A stretch of 64,000 nt of DNA, taken from the NCBI RefSeq assembly GCF_018873765.1, contig NC_057919.1, positions 61,704,484 through 61,768,483 of the forward strand, in the 5' to 3' direction. This DNA is from Telopea speciosissima (taxonomy: Eukaryota > Streptophyta > Magnoliopsida > Proteales > Proteaceae). The position numbers and the translations under genes are program-made. This document shows, piece by piece, positions 21,955 through 34,511 of the stretch (position 1 is the first letter of the stretch; each line of letters opens with the position of its first letter). The notes under the pieces were generated by a model. The model saw nothing but the letters and a program-made list of their open reading frames with translations. It was not told the origin of the DNA and did not search any database.

Positions 21955-22668
21955 TGTAACAAAAGGAGAGGACAGAAAGATGGCCTGAGTCGAACGAAAT
22001 CGTTCTGTCCTTAAGACAGTATTTGCACCCTCCTAATCCTGTAAAGGGGTGCAGCAAACCTGCCTCCCAAGATAAATCAGGCGGATTGTTACTGGTTGCA
22101 GAGACAGTAACACTGTGAAGCTATCAGAGATTTTTTAATATATTGGATTGAGAGAATTCGTGGCCCATTTATAGGCCCACAAGGCCTGTTCGGATGGGTC
22201 ACACCCATTGGCTCATATGGCTTGACCTGACAGGTCATAACTATTGGGTTAGGCTCCCTTGGCTGTTCGTGTGGGCTGCAACTCTTGGGGTCAATGTTAA
22301 ACCAAGGGTTACACTCCCTCTTTGATCAGCCACCGATCCAACGGTCGGATCGATCCTAAGCACCCTTTGATCAGACACCGTCGATCCCGAAAAGATTAAG
22401 GCGACATACTGCGACGATGCGTACGTGCGAAGTGCAAAGTGCACCATCAAAGCGCCACATTGCGCCTCACACATGCGCACGCACACTAGTACGCGTATGC
22501 GCTCGGACAGTTACCGTCCTCACTCGCAAGTGCACCGTACAATCTCTTCTAGCATTACATGTGATAATAATAACTACTAACTGCTAACACATATAAACCC
22601 AATGAGCTTTCCTTTCATAGCCGATGTGGGACTAAAAGTCCACATCAATATTTTGAAAAATTCCAATA
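21955..22668 (-). mobile_element. 3' LTR of Copia element 1, shared with a second partial unit
   Basis: 714 bp, same length as the 5' LTR. On its downstream side (minus strand) it is followed not by host DNA but by the leader and gag of a second unit. The LTR is therefore shared by two tandem units. Confidence 0.85.
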
Positions 22669-25600
22669 ATTTCTCCCAATTTTTTAAAATAATTGTGCCT
22701 CAGTCAATAAATTCTCTGTACTTCTAAATTATACTTACATAAAGGTGTCTTTTGATTTGAACCTTTATGTTGTCAAAATACATTAGTACTTGTCAAAAAC
22801 GAAGTAGCCGTAGCCTTGAACTTAGAATTTTATAGCGACAAATCTAATATACTAGACATATGATTTACTTGAACTTAGTTTCAATAACACTCGCACATTT
22901 ATGGCCTTGTGCTTTCATCTTAGGTTTTCATAAGTGCCTTAGAGACAAGCTTTGAATCTCGCAGAAGCGGCCCTACTTCCTGTACTTATATAGGTGAATC
23001 TAATAAAATACAATTGTATGACTTGCATTGTCTATAAGGTATAGACTCATTGAAGGATTGATCCTACCCTCTGTCGGTTTCTCCATACAAACATGCACTA
23101 CCTGGAGATGTCAAGAGATCTTATCTCTACTAGTTGAGTGCATAGCCGGTTATTACTACAAGTATTTTTTCATTGAACTAGTTGACTAGATATTGGTCTA
23201 GTGTCTAGTTGGTTTCCACTTGCAGGTTACCTCTCATTTAAAAGCTTTAAACCCATCTCCCTGGAAGTCTTCCATACCGCATCCCTACCTAGGCCTTTTG
23301 TAAAGGGATCAACTAAACTTTCCTTTGACTTTACATAACTAATAGTCACAACTCCTTTGATGAGTTGTTCTCTTACATAGCTATGTCTTAAACTGATATG
23401 CCTTGACTTTTCATTGTAGACTTTATTATAAGCCCTTGATAATGTTACTTCATTATCACAAGATATTGATATAGCAGGCATTAGCTTAGGCCACAGAGTA
23501 ATCTCTGTTAAGAGGTTCCTAAGCCATTCTGCTTCCTTTACTGCCATTGCTAAAACGATAAATTCAGACTCCATAGTGGAGTGTGAAACTACAGTCTGTT
23601 TCTTGGATCCCCAAGAAATTGATCCTCCACCCAAGATAAATATCCAACCACTTGTGGACTTTGATTCATCGGATCCTGTGATCCAATTAGCATCTGTGTA
23701 TCCTTCTAGTACTACGGAAGAATCCTTATAACTTAATGCATAATTCATTGTGCCCTTTAAGTACTTAAGTACTCTAGAAACTGTATTTCAATGAATTTGT
23801 CCAGGGTTATGAGTAAACCTACTCAAAACACCAACATCAAAAGCTATACCAGGACGAGTACACTGCATGACATACATTAAGCTGTCAATGATACTAGCGT
23901 ATTCCAATTGAGACATACAATTTCCTTCATTAGAAGTTAATCTAATAGAATGATCATATGGGGTAGCAACTGGTTTACAGTCCTCATGATTGAATTTCTT
24001 TAATATTTTCTTTATGTAATGAGACTGTGTTAAAGAAATACAATCAGAGGATCTAACAATTTTGATTCCCAAAATTACATTTGCTTCACCCATATCTTTC
24101 ATATCAAAACACGAAGATAGGAAGGCCTTTGTCTCCAAAACAGTGCTTGTATTAATACCAAAGATTAATATATCATCAACATATAAACATATTATAACAC
24201 CATGTCCATTCTTGAATTTAGAATAAATACATTTATCAGATTCATTTATTCTAAATCCATTTGCTACAATTTTTTGGTCAAATTTATCATGCCATTGCTT
24301 AGGAGCGTGTTTTAAATCATATACAGATTTGACTAGTTTACAAACCTTACTTTCCTAGCCTTTCAAAACAAACCCTTCAGGTTGTTCCATATAAACTTCT
24401 TCTTCTAAATCTCCATTTAGAAAAACAGTTCTAACATCCATTTGGTGTATAACAAGTTTATTAATTGATGCTAAAGCAATTAACAATCTAATTGTACTAA
24501 TTCTAGCAGCAGGAGCATATGTATTGAAATAATCAATACCTTCTTTTTGCTTAAAACCCTTGGCTACAAGCCTAGCTTTAAACTTATCAATGGTTCCATC
24601 AGCTTTAAGCTTTCGCTTAAAAATCCACTTACAACCAATAGATTTAAGTTCAGGAGGTAAATCTGTTAAAACCCATGTTTTATTACCCATAAGAGAATCC
24701 ATTTCATCATTTATAGCTTCTTGCCAAAAAATAGAATCTTGAGAATTCGTGGCTTCTCGAAAAGTCAATGGATCATGTTCAACATTATACACACAAGAAT
24801 ATGTAACTTCATTTATGTTTCCTTCTACCAAGAATTGATAGAAATCTGAACCAAATGATTTTTTCACTCTAACTCTTTTGCTTCTTTTAAGTTCAACACT
24901 CTCATTATTCTCAGAATTTGATTGAACAATATCTTGATCCTCCTTGTTTGTATTTTCATTCTTTCGTTTTCTAGAGAATGAATCCTCAAAGAACTCAGCA
25001 TCTCTAGATTCTAAAATTGTATTTTGGCTAACGGTCTCTGTAGATTCCATCGTTAGAAATCTATAGGCCTTGCTATGTTGGGCATAGCCAATGAAAATAC
25101 ATTCAATTGCCTTTTTACCTAATTTAGGTCTTTTTGGATCAGTTAATCTTACCACTGCTCTACATCCCCATACTTTGAAATATCCAAGAGAAGGTTTTCT
25201 CTTCATCCAATATTTATAGGGAGTAATACTAGTCTTTTTATGGGGTATACGGTTAAGTATATATCAAGCAGTCATTAATGCTTCCCCCCATAAATTCTTT
25301 GGTAAATCAGAAGTAAGTAAAAGTGTATTCACCATTTCTGTTAGAGTCCTATTTTTCCTTTCTGCTACTCCATTCTATTGAGGACTATAGGGTGTCGTTG
25401 TTTGATGGATAATTTTATAAACTTCACAAAAATCATCAGTGGAGAAGTATTCCCTTCCCCTATTAGTTCGTAAGATTTTAATCTTACGATCCAATTGGTT
25501 TTTCACTTCGGCTTTGTAGATTTTGAATTTCTCCAAAGCCTCATCTTTAGTCCTTAACAGATATACATATGTGTATTTCGAACAGTCATCTATAAATGTG

Positions 25601-27198
25601 ATGAAATATCTTTTACCACCTCTAGTTAGAATACCTTCTAACTCACACAAATCAAAATGTACTAATTCTAAGAGTTGTGTATTCCTTTCTACTTTCTTAA
25701 AAAATTTTTTAGCAATTTTAGACTTGATGCATACAGAACATTTGTCATGACTAGAAGATGTGTATTTTGGTAATAAACCTAATTTAACCATATTTCTCAT
25801 GCACTTATAATTAACATGTCCAAGTCTAGAATGCCATGTATCAAAAGTAGAAACAATGTAAGCAGAAGATGAATTTTCATTAATCATATTAAATTTATAC
25901 ATCCTGTTCGATGCATATCTTTTCCCAACATAAACTCCCCCTTTGGACACTATGATGTTCCCTAACTCAAAGTGGATTTTAAATTCATGTTTGTCAAGCA
26001 AGCTTACAGAGATTAAATTCTTCCTAATATCAGGAACATGAAGTACATCATTCAAAGTAAGCTTTTTCCTGGATGTGAGATTTAAAACCGCTATGCCTTT
26101 ACCTATGACCTTAGCAGTTGAAGAATTTCCCATAAAGAGATCTTGTCCATTTGCTATAGGTTCATAAACTTTGAATAAATTTTTGTTCTTGACAACATGT
26201 TTGGTTGCACCGGAATCGATCCACCATTCCTCATCATCACCCACTGCATATACCTCAAATATCATAGCAACCCAGTCATCATTGTTAACCATGTTGGCTT
26301 GGTCCTTTTGTTGCTTCTCCTTGATATAAATTCTGCACTGTTTCCTGAAATGATCAGCTTTTCTGCATTTTCAGCAAGCCGCTTTGGGGTTAATAAATGT
26401 ACCCTTCTTCTGTTCAGAAACAGTGCCTTTCCCATCATACTTTCTCTTCTTGCCCTTAGAAGATGCATTTTCTATGACATGAGCCTTTGGAGATTTTTTC
26501 TCTTATTCAAGTTTATCCAGTTTGCCAGAATTCTCTTCAACTTGGATATACTTAATCAACTCTTGCATAGTCATTGCATCCTTCTTCTGTTTCAACTCTT
26601 TCTGACAATCTTTCCAAGCAAAAGGTAACTTTGAAATAATAGATGACACTTGAAAAGATTCATCAAGAGAATGGCCCTCAGAGATGATTTGATTCATGAG
26701 ACCTTGGAACTCATAGGTTTGTGAAATAATAGACTTATCTCCTACCATCCTGTAATCAAACAACTTACTTATAAGAAACTTCTTGTTGCCAGTATCCTCA
26801 ATTTTATACTTTTTGTCGAGATCCTCCCATAGTTCTCTCGACGTGCTGTCTGCAAATTTGGGCTCATACACATCATAAAGTGTGTTTGATAACCCATTGA
26901 GGATGTAGCCCTTGCACATGAAGTCGTCTTGCTCCCACTTCTGGCGCTGCTGTTTCTGCATCGGTGTCTCTCCACTTAAAGCTTCTGCAGTGGTGTCTGT
27001 CGGTGTCGGTGCTACTGGCTTCTCTTCATTTAGGACATGAGCAAGTTTCAAAGCAGTAAGGAAGAAATACATCTTCCCTTTCCAACATTTGAAAAATGAC
27101 CCATCAAACTTCTCAAGTTTGCTTATCTCGTTCCCAGGTATCTTCATGATTGCAGTCTCCTCTATTGAACAAGTACTGTCTTAAGATTGTTAAAAAAC

Positions 27199-27912
27199 TG
27201 TAACAAAAGGAGAGGACAGAAAGATGGCCTGAGTCGAATGAAATCGTTCTGTCCTTAAGACAGTATTTGCATCCTCCTAATCCTGCAAAGGGTTGCAGCA
27301 AACCTGCCTCCCAAGATAAATCAGGCGGACTGTTACTGGTTGCAGAGACAGTAACATTGTGAAGCTATTAGAGATTTTTTGATACATCGGACTGAGAGAA
27401 TTCGTGGCCCATTTATAGGCCCACAAGGCCTGTTTGGATGGGTCACACCCATTGGCTCATATGGCTTGACCTGACAGGTCATGACTATTGGGCTGGGCTC
27501 CCTTGGTTGTTCGTGTGGACTGCAACTCTTGGGGTCAATGTTAAACCAAGGGTTGCACTCCCTCTTTGATCAGCCACCGATCCAACGGTCGGATAGATCC
27601 TAAGCACCCTTTGATCAGACATCATCGATCCCAAAAAGATTAAGGCGACATACTACGACGATATGCACGTGCAAAGTGCAAAGTACGCCATCAAAGCGCC
27701 ACATTACGCCTCACGCACGCGCACGTACACACATAAGAGTACGCATTCGAACGGTTACCATCCTCGCTCGCAAGTGCCCCGTACAATCTCTTCTAGCATT
27801 ACATGTGATAATAATAACTACTAACTATTAACACATATAAACCCAATGAGCTTTTCTTTCATAGCCGATGTGGGACTAAAAGTCCACATCAATATTTTGA
27901 AAAATTCCAACA
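27199..27912 (-). mobile_element. 5' LTR of Copia element 1
   Basis: 714 bp, starting TGTTGGAATTTTTC on the minus strand and ending TTACA. The start contains AGTCCCACATCGGC, a motif common in plant Copia LTRs. The same LTR is found at 21955-22668 and, as a solo copy, at about 61874-62566. Confidence 0.85.
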
Positions 27913-29268
27913 AAGGGTGTAGAGGAGAGAGATGGACAGCGGTGCCAGTTGCAGAGATGGGAAGTCGACTGAGGAAGAAGAAGACTAGATTAGGTTTAGT
28001 TGTTTTAAGGGGAAGGGCAAAATAGTCTTTTAAAAAAAATTGACATGCTGACATCACTAATTAACAGTTAAAAAGTTTTTTCCATTAGTTTTTGGGCACA
28101 AAGTGATATATTGACCCTTAGTGGTGTGGCATTTTGACATTAAGATATTGGTCCATTTGAGGGGGTGGCGATGAAAATTTCCCTTTATTTAATACATAAA
28201 TGTGTAAACGAGCAGAGTCGAGTGATGAGTTGTAGGGATCCATGTTCTTTGAATGAAATTGGAAATTTTCGGTTTGGGAGGAATATTGAATTGGAAGTAA
28301 CCTGTAGAAACAGGTGCCCCACTCAGTTGTTCGATACCAACATTCCACCCCACACCCATACCCTCCACCCTCCCAGTCATCTCCTTTTTCTCTGATTTCT
28401 TCTGCCGATGCCAATGTAGAGAGCAACGTTACATCTTACCTTATCATATATAAAACCCATCAAACCAAGGACAAAAAAAACCCACAAATGAATCAATCTC
28501 TCTTTTTACCTTTCTTTGTTCCATAGTTGTAGTTTAGTTTATAATTATTTGGTGCATTTTGGTTGTGGGTATCTGATCATGCGTGTTTATTTGAAGGTTT
28601 TAGATTTTGGGTATCTTCTAAATTCTTTCAGTGTCTCGTATTCATTCGTCTTCCACAGTTCTACATTTGGTATAGTTGTTCTTATTGATTTGTCGATGAA
28701 GAAAATTGTTTCCATTTAGTTCGTTTAGGTCCTGTTGATTTGTTGGGTAAGAGATCCAAATTGAAACTTCAGAAAGAAAAGAAGGGGAAAAAAATAAAAG
28801 GAAAAGAGATTTCATCTCTACAAATTTTAGCCCTTCTCTATTTTGAGGATATTTTAGGAGAGAGACAATGATGATAGATCAATGGGGGAAAACATACTGG
28901 TGTTGGTGTTCTTCCTTCTTCCGTCTTCAAAGCAAGGAAATGGGTCCAACAATGGTGTCGAGTGCCTGTACAACTTCACAGTTCTTGCATCTTCTTTCTT
29001 CAGCCCAGCGAAATTTTAAAGGGGTGAAAACGATGGATGAGTTTTGTTTTTTTGGGTAAATGGGTGTTTTACCCTTAAGGGAATTATGGTAAGTTGGGTA
29101 ATTTGACCATTATAAAAAAAATAACAGCAACTTAACTACAAAAGCCTAACGGAATGGACTAAGTTGAAATATAATTATAAAATAAGGGCAGTCTGTGATA
29201 TTTTTTCAAAGTTTGGGATGTCTGTGACATAATGAATACTTACAGGGGGTGTCCATGAAATTTATCCC

Positions 29269-29766
29269 AAAAAAAAAAAACACACAATGGTGGTTAATTG
29301 TTATTGAGAGGATCAAAATCCTCAGGAGCAGAAAAGCACAAAATATTTTAAAGAGTAATGATATGCATAAAATATGCTTATACACGTGGCTGCATGGTAG
29401 GGAGGTTGTCATCAGCATACAACCGTGTGGACCCCATATCATTAATACACTTGAGATATGTTTTCTAAATCCCTTTCAAGATAGTCAAAGAAGCTATAAC
29501 AATTCACCATCCACCCAAACGGATCGTAATACAAACCGACCCGGACTATATACGGAACAATGTCTAACAAGAATAAGCATTCACATTTATTACTCTTACT
29601 GTATTTCACACTTATTTACCGATTGCCCGATTCTAACTTTATCATCGGAGTTACTACAAGTTAATCTTGGGTTCATCCGACCATTCCCTATCTCTTATAA
29701 AGGTCATCTACCTCAGCAAATTCAGAATCAAGCGGCAACAAATAAATAAAGAAATAAAGAATCCAA
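29269..29766 (+). repeat. Orphan ESL upstream block, second part
   Basis: It matches the complement of 52435-51970 (upstream of copy 3) and parts of 10510-10620, 40625-40720 and 57415-57480. It ends at AAAGAATCCAA, after which the ESL copies continue to their start codons but this one passes into LTR debris. The gene that should follow is absent. Confidence 0.75.
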
Positions 29767-30360
29767 GCGTCCAATCACCGTTGGATGGAGGACACTTGTA
29801 TAGATCCTAGTCATTCATTGTAGGTTGGGATGCCTATAAATAGAGGTGACCTCATTTGGCCAAGACACTAAACAAGTTAGCTTTCAAGCTTTGTATTCAA
29901 GCTTTCTAGTGCAATACAAGTTCCATTCACTCAAACTCTCTTGAGTTCTCTAAGATCACTTCCCAAGTCCCTTGCTAGAGTTGTAGAAAGGCTGACTTAG
30001 TGCTAGTATGAGTGCTAAGTGCCGGCGTGATTGCTTAGAGAGGTCTAAGTTCGTAACAATTGTGGTATCAGAGCTTCGGTTATGAGGGAGCATACTTGTG
30101 GAGATGTCTACTAACCCTTCCGAGGTCGTGGACATGACATTGAGCGAGCAAGCCCATGGAAGGGAAGCCAATTCCAATAGGGAGAGGCGAAAAGGTAAAG
30201 ATAAGTCCGTTGATGTATTCTTGACTCCTAGAGGTTCTAGAATAAGTCTAGCCTCTTTAAATGTGGAGATTTCTAGACCTTGGTTCTTCCTTGGCCCAAG
30301 GTCCATGTCGAAGGGCCTTACAAGTCTTGGCCTTGGGCCATAATTGGGCGGGCTATGACA
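29767..30360 (+). mobile_element. LTR fragment with primer-binding site and gag start, fossil
   Basis: A CTATAAATAG TATA-type motif (about 29832) and an LTR-like end at about 30058 are followed by TGGTATCAGAGC (30063-30074), complementary to initiator tRNA-Met and the usual primer-binding site of plant LTR elements. A short frame begins near 30102 (MSTNPSEVVD). The LTR is probably truncated at its left and the internal region stops by about 30360. The superfamily cannot be fixed. Confidence 0.6.
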
Positions 30361-30949
30361 TGTGGCTGAGATGCACCCAGCTTCGAACCATTGATGCTTC
30401 ATTTATTGGTCAGTCTACCAAATATTTTCTTTTCGAAGTACATTAGTTAGAGATCTAAAATAGACGATGTGACAAAAATTTAGTCTTGCCTGCTGGAACA
30501 ACTTTTGCAACCTAACTGCCAGAACAATTTTTACCATCAAATCCCCATGGAATTTATAAGTTCTCCAATTCGATTCCCCATGGAAAGTCTCCACTGGAAC
30601 ACCAGGGATCAATCTTGATGACTAGGAAAAACTGGTATTCTCTCAGATCTCCACAGAGATGTCAAATTTTCACTTGATTACAAGAACAAAGTTGGCATTG
30701 AATTTAAAATTATTATTTTTTCCCTTCGAGCCTACTTTAGAGACCAATTTTAGGTAACATTGTTTAGAGTCTGTTTAAAGACAAACTAGAGTTAAACAAA
30801 CCCATAACCTGGTTAAGGTCGGATAATAATACCCGATTATAGCTTGAGATCGACTGAGCTCGTCCAAGCCCGGCCGGATTAGCTAAACAGGTGGTCACAA
30901 TGCAAGGCTTGAAGTTGGTTAAGCTTGGTTTGGCCCAACTGGTTGACAC
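30361..30949. other. No gene recognised
   Basis: About 590 bp without a convincing coding region. The part 30780-30945 contains words such as GGTTGACACCCCTAGG that recall the AGGGGTGTCA repeat family found in the ESL introns. The rest shows nothing I can name. Confidence 0.5.
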
Positions 30950-31820
30950 CCCTAGGAGGAAGAATCACCGTATTAGGTTTGTCCCTTATTTTTTAAGCTC
31001 GGCCGATTGGAAAATTGTAGTTTATCCCTTATTCCCTTCAAGTTTGCATTTTCCAGCAGTCTTAGGGTTGATGTTTTGTTCCTATTATTTTTCTCTTTGT
31101 TTGTCTAGGGTATAGTGCCTCTTGGTGGCATCTTTGCCTCTCTTTTTTTCCCCCTTTCTTGGGGTTTAATATATTTGTTTATTCACCCCAAAAAATATAT
31201 ATAACTCCTAAGGGAATGATGTTTTGTGTCTGGTTTTCAAGTACTTTTAGTCTGTATAATGTTGCTAATATGCTGGCTCTTGTTTTCATGTCTAAGAAGC
31301 ATGTGTTTGCTAAAGATTTTCTTCATGGAAGTTTTTGCCCACGTGATGAGGGACCTTTCACATTTGTTTATTCTATGGGTAGTTACCCATATAACAATGC
31401 AAGGTGATGTTTCTGAAAATCACAAGATAAATATGAACCATCCTTTTTATGGTTTGTAATCAAAAACCCGTTTGTTCCCACTTATATTGGGGAGAGTGCA
31501 TGGTAATGTCTAGAATACTTATATACATGCATCAACATAAACTGGTTGTGTGGCAATACAAAAAAGGGGTATTTTATTAAATTAGATTCTGAAATTTGAC
31601 ACATGGCCAATCTTGACAATCCCTCTTTATCCAACAATTGGAATAGACGTATCAACTATCCACGTGGCAGTATAGATTCTTTGTGAAATTTGAAAAAATA
31701 ACAGGCCTTTGCAACAATAAGAGTTCACCTTGTTTTATTAAAAAAAATAAAACCTAAAAAAAAGTATCACATGTTTAATTAAGATTTCAATATTGAAAGA
31801 TCATCAAAACAAAGGGTACT
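30950..31820. repeat. Dispersed repeat, copy B
   Basis: Matches 6282-6907 and 7281-7530 in the same orientation, without the MITE of copy A (empty site at about 31571). Beyond 31820 the two diverge, copy B running into a repeat starting GGCTATGTTTGGTTGCAAGG (about 31830-32000), related to 43075-43220. Confidence 0.7.
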
Positions 31821-32082
31821 CCCTTAGGCTATGTTTGGTTGCAAGGAGAACTAAAGGGAAGGGAAGTGAAAATTTTCAAACCTTAAAAAGAAACTTTTGT
31901 AATAATTACTCCATGTGATTGTAGAAACTGCTTAAATTCCATACCATATTTAGTAATAATACATTTTACATGTAATTTTTATTTTACTTTTTACACAAAT
32001 GGCCAATTTTTATTTATTCTTTAAAATATTTGGCCATACTAAGGATAGATGTTGGATTTTGAATCCACATTTGTGCCCCAAC

Positions 32083-33775
32083 AAAGAGAAAGGTGCTGAT
32101 TTAAAAAGTGATAAAGTGGCTGCTCAAACCAGCTCAACTGAGTTTCAAATTTCCTTGGAAAAATTAAGCCAATAACTGCAACAACTTCTACAAACCAGTG
32201 GCACTCACCCTGCTGCCCCTGATTCTGGACATGTTGCTCAATTGACTGGTAAAGTTCTTACTGGTCTTCCATCAGTTCAAAATTATTTTATAGTTGATAC
32301 AGGGGCCACTGACCATATGTGTTGTTTAACACATTTTTTAACTGATTTACGCACCGATTCTAAGACTCCCAGACCACCAATTACTGTGGCTAATGGTGCT
32401 CAGGTCCCGATCCAAGGAGTTGGCAAAGACCACATTTTTTCCACTGCTTGTGATGCTTTATTTGTGCCATTCTTATCATCTAATTTATTATCTGTGAGCA
32501 AACTTACTAAAGATTTGAACTGTCACATAATTTTCTTCCCAAACAAGGTTCTATTTCAGGACAAAATCACAGGGAAGACGATTGGTGAAGGCTACCTGCG
32601 TCAAGGTCTCTACATTCTAGAGTTTACTAGTAAGGCTTTAATTAGGCATCAAGATCAAACTGATGTGTCTCAGTTGTGGCATTGGAGAATGGGACACCCT
32701 TCTGATCAAGTGCTTCACTGCCTCAGTCCCTCTTTATCACTTAATTCCAGTAATTGTGAGATTTGTCATTTTTCTAAACAACATAGATTACCTTTTTCTC
32801 ATAGTAATCATATTTCCTCTGAACTGTTTGAGATTGTTCATTCTGATGTCTGGGGTCCTGCACCCATTGATTCCTGTGATGGATACAAGTACTTTATTAC
32901 ATTTATTGATGACAAATCTCATACTGCATGGATTTATTTGTTGATCTCTAAGACTGAAGTTTTACAAGTATTCCAACAATTCTGTAATATGATTCATACT
33001 CAGTTTAATAGTCATATCAAGGTCCTTCGAACTTATAATGGTACTGAGTATACAAATAAACCTTTTGAAGCCTTTGTCACTAGTCTTGGTATTGTCCATC
33101 AAACCTCTTGTGTTGGCACACCCCCCAACAAAATGGGGTTGTTGAACGAAAGAATAGACATCTCCTTAAGGTGACTAGGTCTGTCCTTTTTCATGGGAAT
33201 CTTCCCAGAATATATTGGTCTGATGCTGTCCTCACAAGTTGTTATTAGATAAATTGCCTTCCCAGTAAGATTTTGAAATATGTATCCCCTATGGAAGTCC
33301 TTCATGGCAGATCTTTTAATACTTCTCATTTGCGCACCTTTGGCTATGTGTGCTTTGTTCATTCCCAAACTGGAGGGAATCTTGATCTAAGAGCCCATAA
33401 TTGCATTTTTTTGAGATACTCATCTGTAAAAAAGGGTTATAAGTGCTACGATCCCTCTGCGAGAAAACTCTATATTTCTCGTGATGTTACTTTTCATGAA
33501 TCTCAATTTTTCTTTGTTGCCAGGGATCAAATTCAGGGGGAGACTAGGTCACTTTCAATTGATTACAGTGACTTTGACATGGAATTTGCTCCCTTACCTC
33601 TTGTGCCAAACCAACTAGATAGTAATACCGGCGACAATGAACCCAATATTATTCCCAATGTTGATGAGAGACATGATGCTTTTGCACTTATACCTATTCG
33701 CAGGTCTACTCGAATTATCCAACAATCAACCAGACTCAGGGACTTTCCCGCCTATTACACCTCAGCCTTCCCTAT
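32083..33775 (+). mobile_element. Copia internal fragment (protease-integrase), fossil
   Basis: Homology covers the end of gag, the protease active-site region (VDTGATDHM near residue 18 of the frame starting 32242), the integrase zinc finger (H..H..C..C, about 32680-32770) and core, and the region after integrase (33273-33775). No LTR, reverse transcriptase or RNase H is present, and the frame is interrupted. This family differs from the other two Copia elements in the window. It ends next to a GGT-rich stretch. Confidence 0.85.
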
Positions 33776-34146
33776 AGGGGTTTCGACGGTGGTGGTGATG
33801 CTGGCGGTGGAAGAGGATCGGAGGTGGTAGTGGTGGCGATGATGGTGGTGCTGGCGGAAGAAGAAGAAGAAGAAGAATAAACGTACAGAGGAAGAAGAGG
33901 AAATGGGAGAACAAGACGCAAAAGGGAAAGTAGGGGAGGGCAAAATTGGAATAGAATTATATTAAGGGTATTTTGGGGTTTTAAAAATTTTGTACATGCC
34001 ACATCATCACTTAATGGCCTTTTTTAACGATTAGGGTACAGATGATAGAATCTTTAAAAAGTAGGGGAGGGCATTATTGTTTTTCAAAACTTGGGGATTG
34101 GGTTGATATTATGGAAACTTAGAGCGGAGGGGGATGATATTTCCCC
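33776..34146. repeat. GGT/GAA-rich low-complexity stretch and repeat debris
   Basis: 33780-33880 is rich in GGTGGTGG and GAAGAAGAA triplets. 33900-34146 has the style of a TIR-element end (GGGGATGATATTTCCCC at the right) but no left partner was found. There is no gene. Confidence 0.5.
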
Positions 34147-34317
34147 TTTATCATTTTGGTTCAAAATATAATAAAGGTAAAAATGTCTTTTTATATTTTA
34201 AAACTAACACTTTACTAACACTGTCAGCCTTCATGGGTATGGGGACGTAATTGTTGAAACAACAGGGGATGTTCTATTATTGTTTCAAACATGAGAGGGG
34301 GTGCATATAATTTGCTC
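34147..34317. mobile_element. Truncated end of a Pack-MULE next to ESL copy 2
   Basis: It matches the gene-proximal end of Pack-MULE 1 (complement of 18317-18434 and beyond), with GAGCAAATTATATGC at its tip and AAAAATATA, the complement of TATATTTTT, as the flank (34318-34326). Its position relative to the ESL stop codon is the same as for copy 1, so the element was in place before the copy 1/copy 2 duplication. The cargo is lost. Confidence 0.75.
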
Positions 34318-34511
34318 AAAAATATATTAATTTCTGTTTGAAGTTGGACAAAAAACCCATTTGGGCATTTCTGTTACAATAGATTTTTGGATTGATCTGT
34401 CAAACTAAATGCCCTAGATTAACTTTCGACAATTGCATTCTTCTCTAACTCAACAAAATAACAATGATTCTCCCTCTTGTTTTCTGTTTCTCCTCTCTTC
34501 TGCTTTCTCTA

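Larger units (their letters stand above)
21955..27912 (-). mobile_element. Copia element 1, both LTRs, fossil
   Basis: Order on the minus strand: 5' LTR (27912-27199), gag (about 27160-26503) with a zinc-knuckle region near 26360, protease and integrase (about 26292-25375), integrase tail, reverse transcriptase (about 25206-23788), RNase H (about 23748-23227), polypurine tract (near 22675), 3' LTR (22668-21955). The order protease-integrase-RT-RNase H is Copia, and the pol resembles Tnt1-94 type proteins. The coding region is broken in a handful of places, so it is a fossil. LTRs differ by roughly 5-6% over the 200 bp I compared by eye, older than Copia element 2. It sits inside T2. Confidence 0.88.
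20330..28183. mobile_element. Nested TIR element (T2), MULE-like, split by a Copia element
   Basis: Left end GGGAAATTTTCAGCGCCACC and the complement of the right end GGGAAATTTTCATCGCCACC match for about 85 bp. Flanks TTTATTTAT (20321-20329) and TTTATTTAA (28184-28192) agree at eight of nine bases. Own interior is about 20415-21330 and 27913-28090, with a coding-like stretch at 20692-20862. There is no transposase. It inserted into T1. Confidence 0.78.
20229..29268. mobile_element. Outer TIR element (T1), 9.0 kb as it stands, about 1.2 kb of its own
   Basis: Left end GGGTAAATTTCACAGACACC and the complement of the right end GGGATAAATTTCATGGACACC match for about 80 bp. It splits the orphan ESL upstream block: at 54240 the same block is uninterrupted. 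A-runs flank both ends, so the target duplication is unresolved. Own interior: 20310-20320 and 28193-29190, without transposase; 28868-29059 has a short frame of no known family. It contains T2 and a Copia element. Confidence 0.75.

Noticed and set aside
28868-29059. Short frame starting MMIDQWGKTYW
   Set aside because: No family recognised and no support beyond being open; it lies in the interior of T1.
33776-33943. Glycine-rich or His-rich protein frames
   Set aside because: Simple GGT/GAA triplet repeats read in several frames.
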